Shown here: piece by piece, positions 16,569 through 25,065 of the stretch | How the letters are laid out: each line of letters begins with the position of its first letter | How positions within the stretch are numbered: position 1 is the first letter of the stretch | Position numbers and translations under genes: made by a program | Notes under the pieces: model-generated | What the model was told of the DNA's origin: nothing | The model's input: the letters and a program-made list of their open reading frames with translations, nothing else | Database searches by the model: none | Source of the DNA: Natronococcus occultus SP4 | GTDB lineage: Archaea; Halobacteriota; Halobacteria; Halobacteriales; Natrialbaceae | Length of the DNA: 64,000 bases | NCBI RefSeq assembly: GCF_000328685.1 | Contig: NC_019974.1 | Coordinates: 3,091,001-3,155,000, forward strand | Direction: 5' to 3'

Positions 16569-17765
16569 GTGGACTCCGAGCACGCCGAGCGTCCGGACGG
16601 ACGCCGCAGCTGGCTGGTCGCGATCGTCGGCGCCGTCGCGATGGTCTTTACGTTCGGCACGCCGCTGTCGTACGGCATCTTCCGCGCGCCGTTCAGCGAC
16701 GCGTTCGGCGTCTCGCCGCTGGCGCTGTCGGGCGTGTTCGCCGTCATGCTGTGTACCTTCTTCATCGGCTCCGGACTCGTCGGGGTCTTCGGCACCCGAC
16801 TGGACTCTCGGGCCGTGCTGCTGGCCTGTTCGCTCGTGACGGGGCTGCTGGCGCCCGCGTTGTACCTCGTGGAGTCGCTCGCCGGGCTGGCGGTCGTCTT
16901 CGCCCTCCTCGGGCTGGCGCTTGGTACGGCGTTCGTCCTGCTGGCGTCGGTCGTCCCGCGCTGGTTCGAGCGCCGACGGGGTGCCGCGACGGGGCTGATC
17001 TTCGTCGGTAACGGGCTCGGCCTGACCGTGCTCCCGCCGGTCTGGCAGTACGTCCTCGCCGAAATCGGCGTCCGGCCCGGCTTTCTGCTCGTGATGTCGC
17101 TGACGACGGTCGCCTTCCTGCTCGCAGGCCTGGTCTGTCGGCGGCCGCGGTGGGCCGAGCAGTCGACCGCGACCGCGGGGGAGCTCCTCGAGTGGCTCGC
17201 CCGTCTCGGCGGCACCCGCACGTTCCAGCTGCTGTTCGTCGGCATCGCGCTCTCGTTCGCCTGGTACCAGCTACTGGCGGCCTACGCCGTCGATCTGTTC
17301 GCCTACCGCGGACTGACCGAAGCCGGCGCGTCGGCTGCGTTCGGCCTGATCGGCGGCGTCAGCATCATCTCCCGGATCGGCAGCGGCTACCTCGCCGATA
17401 TCGTGGGTTCGCGTCGTGCTTTTCTCACGTCGCTCGTCTCTGCGGCCGCCGGTATCGCCCTGCTGTTCGTCTCCTCGATCCCGACGCTCCCGGTCGCGAT
17501 CTTCCTGATCGGACTCGGGCTCGGCGGCTCCGCGACGCTGTACATCCCGCTGTTGATGACGATCTACTCGCCCGAGAAGGACACCGCCGTCGTCGGGATC
17601 TTCAATATCGCGATCGGCGTGACTGCGCTGGCGATGCCCCCGATCGGCACCGCAAGCGTCGCCTACACCGGGAGCTTCACGATCGCGATCCTCCTGACGT
17701 TCGGCGCGGCTCTCGCCGGACTCTGGTCGACCGCCGCCGGGACGACCGGGCCGGTGCGAACGTGA
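16569..17765 (+). CDS. MFS transporter (OFA/monocarboxylate-type)
   Basis: 398 residues from GTG 16569; longer in-frame starts add a basic stretch with no membrane character. It has twelve membrane helices in two halves separated by a cytoplasmic loop near residue 195. The first helix pair, MVFTFGTPLSYGIFRAPFSD, and the repeated RxGxG-like loops (FGTRLDSRAVLLACSLVTG; GYLADIVGSRRAFLTSL) are typical of the oxalate/formate antiporter and monocarboxylate branch. A carboxylate substrate is therefore likely, but inferred. No enzyme gene is adjacent that would reveal the substrate. Confidence 0.88.
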   Translation: MDSEHAERPDGRRSWLVAIVGAVAMVFTFGTPLSYGIFRAPFSDAFGVSPLALSGVFAVMLCTFFIGSGLVGVFGTRLDSRAVLLACSLVTGLLAPALYLVESLAGLAVVFALLGLALGTAFVLLASVVPRWFERRRGAATGLIFVGNGLGLTVLPPVWQYVLAEIGVRPGFLLVMSLTTVAFLLAGLVCRRPRWAEQSTATAGELLEWLARLGGTRTFQLLFVGIALSFAWYQLLAAYAVDLFAYRGLTEAGASAAFGLIGGVSIISRIGSGYLADIVGSRRAFLTSLVSAAAGIALLFVSSIPTLPVAIFLIGLGLGGSATLYIPLLMTIYSPEKDTAVVGIFNIAIGVTALAMPPIGTASVAYTGSFTIAILLTFGAALAGLWSTAAGTTGPVRT

Positions 17766-17814
17766 CTCGAACCGCTGGCCGACCACGGGAGTCGAAATTC
17801 GAGCTCCGGGGGAC

Positions 17815-19245
17815 TCAGCGGGTTCCGCCGGACGGTCGGTCCCCGACCTCCGCCTCGATCGGGGTCGACTCGTCTCGCTCCTCGAGGACGGACGCCTCGT
17901 CGGCCTCGATCACCGCGTCGGTCTCCTCGTGGGACGGCGCCGCCTCGAGGGTCGCCCGGTTGCTGTACCGCGTCGCCGTCGACGAGGCGAACGCGTCGGC
18001 CTCGAAGGCCTCCCGGAGCTCGAGACAGTGATCCCGAATCGTTCGGGTCGGTTCGAAGTCGAGCCGCGATTGCAGCTTCGCGAACTCGACGCGGTAGCTG
18101 CGCTCGTCGGTCCGATCGTCGTGGTACTCGATCTCGGCTTCGGGGAACGTGTCGGCGACGACCGTCGCGAGCTCGTCGATCCGGTAGTTCTGCTCGTTCG
18201 AGCCGACGTTGAACGTCTCTCCAGCGACGTCTTCGAACGGCGCGTTCAGACAGTCCCGGTAGGCCCGCGCGACGTCCTCGACGTGGACGTTCGGGCGGTA
18301 CTGATCGCCGCCGAAGACGGGAACGACGCCCTTCTCGTGGGCCTTCGCGGGGAGGACGTTCCCGACGAGATCGAAGCGCATCCGCGGCGAGTAGCCATAC
18401 ACCGTCGCCATCCTGAGGATCGTCGGCTCGAACCGATCGTCGGCGAGCTCCCGGAGGACCCGCTCGGACTGGATCTTCGCCCGCGCGTACAGCGAGACCG
18501 GGTTCAGGGGGTCGTCCTCGGTACACCGACCGGTCCCGTCGGTTCGCCCGTAGACGCTACAGGTCGAGGCGAACAGGAACCGGTTGAGCCCGTGGTACTT
18601 GCAGATCGACGCCAGCAGCTGCGTCGAGTGGAGGTTGTACTCGAGGGTCTTGCGCGGATCGAGCTCGGTCGCGGGGTCGCCGACGATCCCGCCCAGATGG
18701 ACGACCGCGTCGACGTCCTCGATCGCACCGAGGACGTCGCCGACCGCGCGGGCGTCGCCGCGGTACAGCTCGAACCGCTCGCGGTCGGCGAGCGCGGCGA
18801 CGCCGCGGGCCCCGTACATGAGCGGATCGAGGACGCGGACGGCGAAGCCGTCCTCGAGCAGGCACCGACACAGAACCGAGCCGACGTAGCCGGCGCCCCC
18901 GACCACGAGGATCGTTTCGATGTCCGCCTCGTTCGGCCCGGCGGTGCGTTCGGTCCAGCTGGCAACGGTTTCTACCGTGTCGTCGATTCGTTCGTCCTCG
19001 GCGTCGGGACCGGGAACTGACGGCGCGTCGTCTCTAGCGGTCGTTGGCTCGTCGAGAACCGAGGAAACCGGCGCGTCCGGCGTCGTTCCCTCGAGCAATG
19101 CCCCCCTGAGTCGGTCGCTCGTTGCGGCGCCGACGAGTCGGTTCCGGTCATCGAAGACGACGACGCCGCGACCGTCGGTCCGATCGACGCGGGCGATCGC
19201 CTCGCTGATCGACGTGTCGTCACCTGTGAGTGGTACCCATCTCAT
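17815..19245 (-). CDS. CBS-domain / NAD-dependent nucleotide-sugar epimerase fusion
   Basis: 476 residues. Residues 1-62 form a CBS-like half module (SISEAIARVDRTDGRGVVVF; RLVGAATSDRLRGALL), followed by an acidic linker to about 110. From 112 to 420 runs an extended short-chain dehydrogenase domain: VVGGAGYVGS (115-123) for NAD, DVDAVVHLGG, STCSVYGR with the catalytic Ser, and YARAK (Y253, K257). This is the fold of UDP-glucose 4-epimerases and dTDP-glucose dehydratases. The C-terminal 50 residues are acidic and unique. It is downstream of a DegT aminotransferase on the same strand. The two probably make an amino- or deoxy-sugar nucleotide; the exact sugar is unknown. Confidence 0.88.
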   Translation of the reverse strand: MRWVPLTGDDTSISEAIARVDRTDGRGVVVFDDRNRLVGAATSDRLRGALLEGTTPDAPVSSVLDEPTTARDDAPSVPGPDAEDERIDDTVETVASWTERTAGPNEADIETILVVGGAGYVGSVLCRCLLEDGFAVRVLDPLMYGARGVAALADRERFELYRGDARAVGDVLGAIEDVDAVVHLGGIVGDPATELDPRKTLEYNLHSTQLLASICKYHGLNRFLFASTCSVYGRTDGTGRCTEDDPLNPVSLYARAKIQSERVLRELADDRFEPTILRMATVYGYSPRMRFDLVGNVLPAKAHEKGVVPVFGGDQYRPNVHVEDVARAYRDCLNAPFEDVAGETFNVGSNEQNYRIDELATVVADTFPEAEIEYHDDRTDERSYRVEFAKLQSRLDFEPTRTIRDHCLELREAFEADAFASSTATRYSNRATLEAAPSHEETDAVIEADEASVLEERDESTPIEAEVGDRPSGGTR

Positions 19246-19383
19246 AGTTGTGCGTTCGGTGCGCCGACCGTCCCACGCCGGCGGCGAGGACGGGTTCGGC
19301 GCCTACAGTCGCGAAAACAGGATGAGAGGCTTTGTTATGCGGCGGCTGGGGGATGGTCGGCACCGCATTACTGTAAAAACAGG

Positions 19384-19418
19384 AGAAAGCCCACGACTGT
19401 AGTCGCGGGAGGACGTCA
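19384..19418 (+). repeat. Hairpin repeat copy 3 (IS200/IS605 right-end-like)
   Basis: Stem at 19390-19409 (one A-C mismatch) preceded by GAGAAAGC and followed by GAGGACGTCA. The last triplet on the plus strand, TCA at 19416-19418, is the complement of the TGA stop codon of the aminotransferase gene, so that gene ends inside the repeat. Confidence 0.65.
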
Positions 19419-20612
19419 GTCTCCAGATTCGGCACCGTCGTCGGCGGCCCGCGGCTCGGCCCGATCGGCGGGGGTTGCGACTCGCGTCGACTCGACGGCG
19501 GTCTCGAGGGCAGCGACGACGCGGTCGACGGCGTCGGTTTCGAGGACAGGAGAGATCGGCAGGGAGAGAACGCACCCGCTAACGCGCTCCGTGACGGGCA
19601 GCGATCCCGGCTCGTGTCGATCCCGGTAGGCACGGGTCAGGTGGACGGGCGGATCCCAGTAGATCTTCGAAGCGATCCCCCGGGCCGCGAGGGTCTCGAT
19701 TACGGTCTCGCGGTCGATACTCGGTGCCAGCGTCACGGTGTAGAGCTGGCGAACGTGGCGCCCGTCGGCCGGTTCGGGATGGGGCTCGACGCCGTCGATC
19801 CCGGCCAGTCCCGCGGCGTACCGGTCGGCGACCCGTCGGCGCTGTGCGATCAACTCGTCGACCTTCGCGAGCTGTGCACAGCCCACGGCCGCGACGAGAT
19901 CCGACATCCGGATGTTCGTACCGAGCCCGACGTAGTCGCCGCTGGCGGCCGAATCGAAGTACTCCGCGGAGGCCCGCCCGTGGGAGCGAAACCGCTCGAG
20001 CCGGCGAGCGAGCTCGTCGTCGTCGGTAACGACCGCGCCGCCCTCCCCCGTCGGCAGGATCTTGTTCTGACAGAAGCTCAGCGCCGCGGTCTCGCCGAAC
20101 GTGCCGAGCGTCCGTCCCTGGTGCGTGCTCCCGAACGCCTCGGCTGCGTCCTCGATCACGGGGACGTCCGCCTCGGCTGCTATCGCGGCGATCTCGGCGA
20201 TCCGGCAGGGCGCGCCGTAGGGGTGGACGGGGACGATCGCGGCCGTTCGTTCGGTGATCGCGTCGGCGACGGCCGCCGGATCGAGCCCGTACGTCTCCGG
20301 CTCGATATCGGCGAACGTCGGCTCGGCGCCGGCCAGGCGAACGGCGTTTGCCGTCGCGATGAAGGTAAACGCCGGGACGACGACCTCGTCGCCCTCGCCG
20401 ATCCCGTGGGCCTCGAGCGCCGCGACCAGTGCCGTCGTCCCCGAGTTGACCGTCACCGCGTGCTCGACGCCGAGGTAGCGCTCGAGGCCGTTTTCGAACT
20501 CCTCGACGTAGGGGCCGTTGGCCCAGTACGAGCCTCGCGTGATCGAGTCGATCGCGTTCTGCACGTCCCGTTCGTCCCAGGCGATCTCGAACAGGGGAAT
20601 GTCGTCGCTCAT
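19416..20612 (-). CDS. DegT/DnrJ/EryC1-type PLP sugar aminotransferase
   Basis: 398 residues, normal family length. PLP is held by Lys184 in FCQNKILPTGEGG, with Asp and Ala in VIEDAAEAFG. The N-terminal TRGSYWANGPYVEEFE and VNSGTTALVAAL, and VPAFTFIATANAV, are family hallmarks. These enzymes transfer an amino group from glutamate to a keto-sugar nucleotide for surface polysaccharides or glycoproteins. The epimerase fusion lies 170 bases downstream on the same strand and would supply or use the same sugar. The stop codon TGA is the first triplet of a hairpin repeat, so the C-terminus (DDGAESGD) may have been set by an insertion. Confidence 0.9.
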   Translation of the reverse strand: MSDDIPLFEIAWDERDVQNAIDSITRGSYWANGPYVEEFENGLERYLGVEHAVTVNSGTTALVAALEAHGIGEGDEVVVPAFTFIATANAVRLAGAEPTFADIEPETYGLDPAAVADAITERTAAIVPVHPYGAPCRIAEIAAIAAEADVPVIEDAAEAFGSTHQGRTLGTFGETAALSFCQNKILPTGEGGAVVTDDDELARRLERFRSHGRASAEYFDSAASGDYVGLGTNIRMSDLVAAVGCAQLAKVDELIAQRRRVADRYAAGLAGIDGVEPHPEPADGRHVRQLYTVTLAPSIDRETVIETLAARGIASKIYWDPPVHLTRAYRDRHEPGSLPVTERVSGCVLSLPISPVLETDAVDRVVAALETAVESTRVATPADRAEPRAADDGAESGD

Positions 20613-20849
20613 CGGCGCCCGGTTCGGGATCCCGTGTGGTAAGTAGCCGTTCGCTACCCGACAGCTGCGGTCGTTTCGTTCGACGAACGATACCGGGCTT
20701 GCAACCGATCCCCGGGACGGGTCCCGACCTCGGTCGGCGAGTCTCCGCGCCGTCCCCCGTGAGCGCTACTCCCTCGCATTCGAAAGCGGTGGCCTCTGCC
20801 GCGGCGAGAAAGCACTTTTACCGCAGTCGGCTACGAACTGTAGATTCTC

Positions 20850-22358
20850 GTGGTCCGGTTTCCGAATCCGATCCGACTCGTAATCCTCTGGATCGGGCTG
20901 GCGCTCGCCCGGTTCGGATTGATCAGCTCCGAGCGAGCGCGTCGCACGACGAACCTCGCCTGGCCCCGCGTCCTCACCGGGCTGGCGCGGATGTCGAAAA
21001 ACGCGGTCGACGTTGCGATGGTCGGCGTCGCGGTCGGCTCGACGGCGATCGCCGGCGTCGGCTTCGCCGCCCCCTTCTGGGGACTGGCCTTCGCCATCGG
21101 CGGTGGGGTCGCCGGGGGAACCATCGCGCTGGTCTCCCAGCGCTACGGCGCCGAGGCGTTCGACTCGCTGGGTCAGGCCGTCCGCTCGAGCGTCGTACTG
21201 GTCTTACTGCTGACGCTCCCGGTGACGGCCCTGTTCTGGACGTACCCGACCGAGCTGATCTCGATCATCGGCAACGATCCCGAGACGATCTCCAAGGGCG
21301 CGACCTACCTCCAGATCGTCGGTCTCGGAGTGCCGTTCGCGGGACTGAACCTCATCGGAAGCCGGACGTTCGTCGGGATGGACGACGCCTGGACACCGAT
21401 GGTCGTCCGAGCTGGCGGTGCGGTCGCCAACATCGGGCTCAACGCCGTGTTGATCTTCGGCCTCGGGCTCGGCGTCGCCGGCGCCGCCCTCGGAACCGTC
21501 CTGGCGAACGTCGTCGTCACCGTGACGTTCGCGATCGGGCTCGTCGCGGGCTGGCTCCCCGGGATCGGTTCCTTCCAGTTCAGCGTCGATCCGTTCGGCG
21601 GCTACTTCGACGCGGAGACGATTCGGGATCTGACCTCGATCGGACTGCCGGTTATGGGAACCAAATCCGTCTGGACTGTCGCCGAGTTCCCCATGCTCGC
21701 AATCGTCGCGCTGTTCGGCCCGCAGGTCGTCGCCGCCTACGTCATCGCCCGGCGAATCTGGGGACTGATGAACACGCCCGGCTGGGGCTTCGGCCTTGCG
21801 GCCTCGAGCCTCGTCGGCCAGGAGCTGGGCAACGGCCGCGAGGGAACCGCCGAGCGCTACGGCCGCGAGATCGTCCTCTTTGCCGTCGCCGTCTACGTCG
21901 TCGCCGCGGCGATCGTTTTCGCGTTCGCGGAGCCGATCGTCCTCGCCTTTACCGACGATCCGGCCGAACTCTCGGTCCCGACTGCCGTCGCGCTGATCTA
22001 CGCGGCCTGCCTGGCGATCGTCCTCAAGGGGGTCTCGACGGGCGCCGAGGGCGCGCTCAAGGCCAGCGGCGACACCCGGTGGCCGTTCTACAGCCAGCTC
22101 GTCGGTATGTTCGGGCTCGCGATCCCGCTTGCCTATCTGGGCGCCGCGGGGCTGACGATCCCCGCCGTGACGCTCCCGGTGCTTGGTGTGTCGACGCCCG
22201 GAATTTCGATCCCCGCACTCGGGCTGACGGGGCTGTACCTCGCGTTCATCGCCGAAACCGCCGCGCCCGCCGTGATCAACTACTACCGGTTCTCGACCGG
22301 ACGCTGGAAGGCCATCAGCCGCGGCTACCGACCCGGGGCCGCACCCAGCGACGACTGA
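20850..22358 (+). CDS. MATE-family multidrug/metabolite exporter
   Basis: 502 residues from GTG 20850. Twelve membrane helices in two six-helix MatE repeats (about 35-190 and 265-420). The first repeat has VDVAMVGVAVGSTAIAGVGF and ALVSQRYGAEAFDSLG. The second has GFGLAASSLVGQELGNGREG, the signature glycine and glutamate region of the family. The C-terminal loop around residues 430-460 is longer than usual (TIPAVTLPVLGVSTPGISIP). MATE proteins expel cationic compounds using Na+ or H+. It is divergent from the aminotransferase gene, and a link to glycan export is possible but unsupported. Confidence 0.9.
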   Translation: MVRFPNPIRLVILWIGLALARFGLISSERARRTTNLAWPRVLTGLARMSKNAVDVAMVGVAVGSTAIAGVGFAAPFWGLAFAIGGGVAGGTIALVSQRYGAEAFDSLGQAVRSSVVLVLLLTLPVTALFWTYPTELISIIGNDPETISKGATYLQIVGLGVPFAGLNLIGSRTFVGMDDAWTPMVVRAGGAVANIGLNAVLIFGLGLGVAGAALGTVLANVVVTVTFAIGLVAGWLPGIGSFQFSVDPFGGYFDAETIRDLTSIGLPVMGTKSVWTVAEFPMLAIVALFGPQVVAAYVIARRIWGLMNTPGWGFGLAASSLVGQELGNGREGTAERYGREIVLFAVAVYVVAAAIVFAFAEPIVLAFTDDPAELSVPTAVALIYAACLAIVLKGVSTGAEGALKASGDTRWPFYSQLVGMFGLAIPLAYLGAAGLTIPAVTLPVLGVSTPGISIPALGLTGLYLAFIAETAAPAVINYYRFSTGRWKAISRGYRPGAAPSDD

Positions 22359-22442
22359 GACGGATTGCTGTACCGCGTTCCCGGTACAACCGCCGCCCGG
22401 GTCGCGGTTGCGCCGGAACTGACGGACAGCAAACCGTATGAC

Positions 22443-22799
22443 TCACTCGAGGTCGGGAACGGGAACAACGACGACCGGCCAGCGCTCCGCCTCGAGCAGC
22501 GCCCGCCGCTCGGGCTCGAGGACGTCGCTCGACCCTACGATCACCTCGTCGGGCTCGATCGTCGCGGCAACCTCGCACAGCACCGAGCCGGAGCCGTCCT
22601 CGCGGAGCTCGGTCTCGACGTCGGCGCCGACGAGCCGAACCGACGCGACGTTCAGTGCCTCTTGCCCGTCGCGTCTTGCGGTTTCGTCGCCCGGCTCGAC
22701 CGGCGCGACGATCGTCACGTCGTCGACGAGTTCGTCCTCGAGATAGTCACAGATCGCCGCAGTCGCGTGTACGGAGTCGGTCCCGACCAGCCGATGCAT
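22443..22799 (-). CDS. Universal-stress-like protein, 118 residues
   Basis: The start ATG 22799 (MHRLVGTDSVHATAAICDYL) fits a USP-like N-terminal strand with Asp; upstream in-frame sequence lacks coding character. A core of VDDVTIVAPVEPGD, LNVASVRLVGADVETEL and EPDEVIVGSSDVLEPERRAL follows the USP alternation of strands and helices. It ends VVVVPVPDLE where the fold's last strand sits. The ATP loop G-2x-G-9x-G is not recognisable. It converges with the MATE gene on the plus strand, 84 bases apart. Role unknown. Confidence 0.7.
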   Translation of the reverse strand: MHRLVGTDSVHATAAICDYLEDELVDDVTIVAPVEPGDETARRDGQEALNVASVRLVGADVETELREDGSGSVLCEVAATIEPDEVIVGSSDVLEPERRALLEAERWPVVVVPVPDLE

Positions 22800-24056
22800 A
22801 CCGAGGCTTGGGCGAGCCGTGCCAAAAGGTTCGTCCTCGAAACTCGTTTCACTCGCGACGGACGTAGCCTCCATACTCATGGAGGCGAGCCACACGCATC
22901 GTCGGATCCCCCGGGTCGGCGGGATCGCGGTCGCCAGCGCCGCCGGCCGTACGAGTTTCGAGTTCGGCGAGGACGCGACGCCGACGGCCGACCTATCCAC
23001 GCTGAGCGCGACCTGGCGCGGGCGGGATCCGACCGGTGCGGTGACGCTGCAGTGACTCGACGCCGAGGACGTCGGGAAGTGAGTCACCTTCCTCGGAGAA
23101 TGCGGGTCGGCGACCGGCTGGTGCCGCTGGTCGCCAGCATCAGCGACCACGAGCTCCGCAGGATGGAGTACTGCGGAACCCCGAGGACGCCCCGTTTTTC
23201 TACAGGCGGAGCAAGCCGAGTGCCTCGGGGTCGTACGGAAATTAAAGATTTCCGTGATCAAGCGAACCCGGAGGGTTCGCGGACCTCGCGGGATCTTCGA
23301 TCCCGCTCAGTGACGAGACACCGAAGGCGTCTCGAACCACTTGACCCCGAGCGGTTCACTCGCTGTTCGACAACGTACAGACCACCGGGCTGACTGGGCT
23401 TTGACGTCGGCGACAAGGAGCGCCCGTGAGCGACACCTCCACGTGATCGACGTCGAACTCGAAGCGGACGGCGCCCGACGATTCGAGGTCCGGACGGGGA
23501 AACGATCGATCGGACCATCGCGAGCCCGGCTCACACCGGGTTCGGCTCGCTGAGAGCGCGACGACGCCCGTTCGACGCTCGCTGGAGCGCGGTCGCCACG
23601 GAGCCAGTTTCGTATCGTCGTAAGTGGTTTATCCCAGGGGGCGACGACAGTTCGTTTGCGATTCGTCGCGCGAGCCGGCAATCGGTCGGCCACCGAATCG
23701 GCTTGCCGGAATCCGACTGCACCGAAACCGGTCCGTTCGGTCAGAACGGACGCTTCAACCGGAGACGAGGACGGCGTCGCGGCGCCGTCGACGGAGACCC
23801 GGCCCCTGGGGTCGAAACCGAACGACCCCCGCCGACGCTCAACCGTCGGCTTGTCGTCCTCGGGTCGCCGAGATTTCAGAGCCGACTCCTCGACTCCGCG
23901 GGTGCCGCCCGGTGCTTGGCACCCCACTTACGGACCCGATCCGCTGGAAGAAGTCGGATTTCCGTTCGGTTCCGTTCCCGGGCGTCGCAACGCCGATACT
24001 GCACGGACGCTTTCGGAGCCCGATAGATGGATCGGCGGTACCGAACCGTTCGCGAG
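22800..24056. other. 1.26-kb gene-poor stretch
   Basis: No intact gene is supported on either strand; the open frames here have no sensible composition. The stretch holds four evenly spaced hairpins (listed separately) and a 7-base inverted repeat GTGACTC/GAGTCAC at about 23052-23087. The proportion of unexplained sequence and the lack of coding bias suggest decayed mobile-element DNA or a non-coding transcript. Confidence 0.45.
23235..23334 (+). other. Array of four evenly spaced hairpins
   Basis: Hairpin 1, 23235-23255: 8-pair stem (ACGGAAAT/ATTTCCGT), 5-base loop. Hairpin 2, 23262-23280: 8-pair stem (GCGAACCC/GGGTTCGC), GGA loop. Hairpin 3, 23288-23306: 8-pair stem (GCGGGATC/GATCCCGC), TTC loop. 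Hairpin 4, 23314-23334: 9-pair stem with one mismatch, GAA loop. The spacers are 6, 7 and 7 bases. The four stems differ in sequence, so this is a repeated architecture and not a repeated sequence. It could be a structured RNA or the end of a mobile element. Confidence 0.6.
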
Positions 24057-24437
24057 CTACAGGAACATGAACCGAACCCGTCGTACGCCGTCAAAATCCT
24101 TCAGCCGGTAGATGAGCTGTCTGACCCGTTCGGCCTCGCCGTCGACGAACACCGTCTCGAGACACCACTCGCCCCGGTGGGCGTGGCTGGTCGAGATGAT
24201 CGCCTCCTGGTAGTCGTGCTGGACGTCGTGGAGTCGCTCGATCACTCGCTCGTGCTCGTAGTCGAAGACGATGACGCCCGTTACGGAGCCGGTCGTCGTC
24301 TCGAGAGTCCGGTGGCGCTCGACGTACTCGGCCATCGCCTCGCGAACGGCTCGCGACCGCGAGTCGAGCCCCTCGGCCTGCCAGGTCGCGTCGAACTCCG
24401 CGAGGATCTCGTCCGGAACGGCGAGACTTGTGCGCAT
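24057..24437 (-). CDS. nikR: NikR-type nickel-responsive regulator
   Basis: 126 residues. The N-terminal ribbon-helix-helix covers MRTSLAVPDEILAEFD and SRSRAVREAMAEYVERH. The C-terminal ACT-like domain carries the square-planar nickel ligands of NikR in the expected order: H74 (DVQHDY), H85 and H87 (STSHAHRGE), C92 (EWCLE). The spacing is nearly that of E. coli NikR (H76, H87, H89, C95). It should act as a tetramer that binds DNA when nickel is present. No nickel transporter, urease or hydrogenase gene is adjacent, so its targets are elsewhere in the genome. Confidence 0.88.
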   Translation of the reverse strand: MRTSLAVPDEILAEFDATWQAEGLDSRSRAVREAMAEYVERHRTLETTTGSVTGVIVFDYEHERVIERLHDVQHDYQEAIISTSHAHRGEWCLETVFVDGEAERVRQLIYRLKDFDGVRRVRFMFL

Positions 24438-24552
24438 AGTCGCTCCACGGTCGCCGGGTCCATTACCGCTTCTCTTCGAGGCGACCGCCTCGACCGTCTC
24501 GTGCTCGGCCGACTCCCCCCATAGTTATTTCCGTCACCGACCTAGTTCGAGT

Positions 24553-24921
24553 ATGGGCAGCGACGGCGGCTACAGCCTCACCGAGATCTTCGCCATCAAG
24601 TTCGTGCTGGCCGATATCGTTATCATCGCCGCCCTGCTTTTCGCCGGGCCGATCTACGCGGTCGCGATCACCGTTCTGCTGGTCATCAGCGTCTTTCTCG
24701 TCTGGTATCTCACCGAGCGAGTGGGAAGCGACGAGGACGCCGACGCCCAGCCCGCCCCCGAGCCGGCCGACCCCGTCACCGAGCTGCAGAACCGCTACGC
24801 CGCCGGCGAGCTCTCGGAGGCCGAGTTCGAGGCGAAACTCGAGCGCCTGCTCGACTCGAACGAGCGGGCCGAGCGGGCGGGCGTCGAGACCCGCGAGCTC
24901 TCCCTCGAGCGCGAGCAGTAG
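24553..24921 (+). CDS. Membrane protein with C-terminal SHOCT domain
   Basis: 122 residues from ATG 24553. One or two hydrophobic helices (FAIKFVLADIVIIAALLFAG; YAVAITVLLVISVFLVWYL), then a proline-rich acidic linker, then the SHOCT motif PVTELQNRYAAGELSEAEFE at about residues 75-105. SHOCT is a short helical oligomerisation-like domain found at the end of many membrane or secreted proteins. It is divergent from the nikR homologue, and a functional tie is not supported. No enzyme motif is visible. Confidence 0.75.
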   Translation: MGSDGGYSLTEIFAIKFVLADIVIIAALLFAGPIYAVAITVLLVISVFLVWYLTERVGSDEDADAQPAPEPADPVTELQNRYAAGELSEAEFEAKLERLLDSNERAERAGVETRELSLEREQ

Positions 24922-25065
24922 GGAGCCAGATTTAGGGTGGTCCGACGGTACTGTTCCAAACGAGATGTACGCCGGCGAGGACCCGAATCGAATCGAGCGA
25001 CGGTGCCCTCGAGTCCGACGGTCACACCCTCGTTCGCCGGAGCACGACGTGGGGGTAGGGATCGC

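Noticed and set aside
22879-23055. Possible 58-residue plus-strand gene beginning MEASHTHRR
   Set aside because: No recognisable motif, no clear promoter, and the surrounding stretch looks decayed; evidence is too weak to annotate.
23190-23650. CRISPR-like array
   Set aside because: The four hairpins differ in sequence and there are no identical repeats or spacers of constant length; no cas genes are present.
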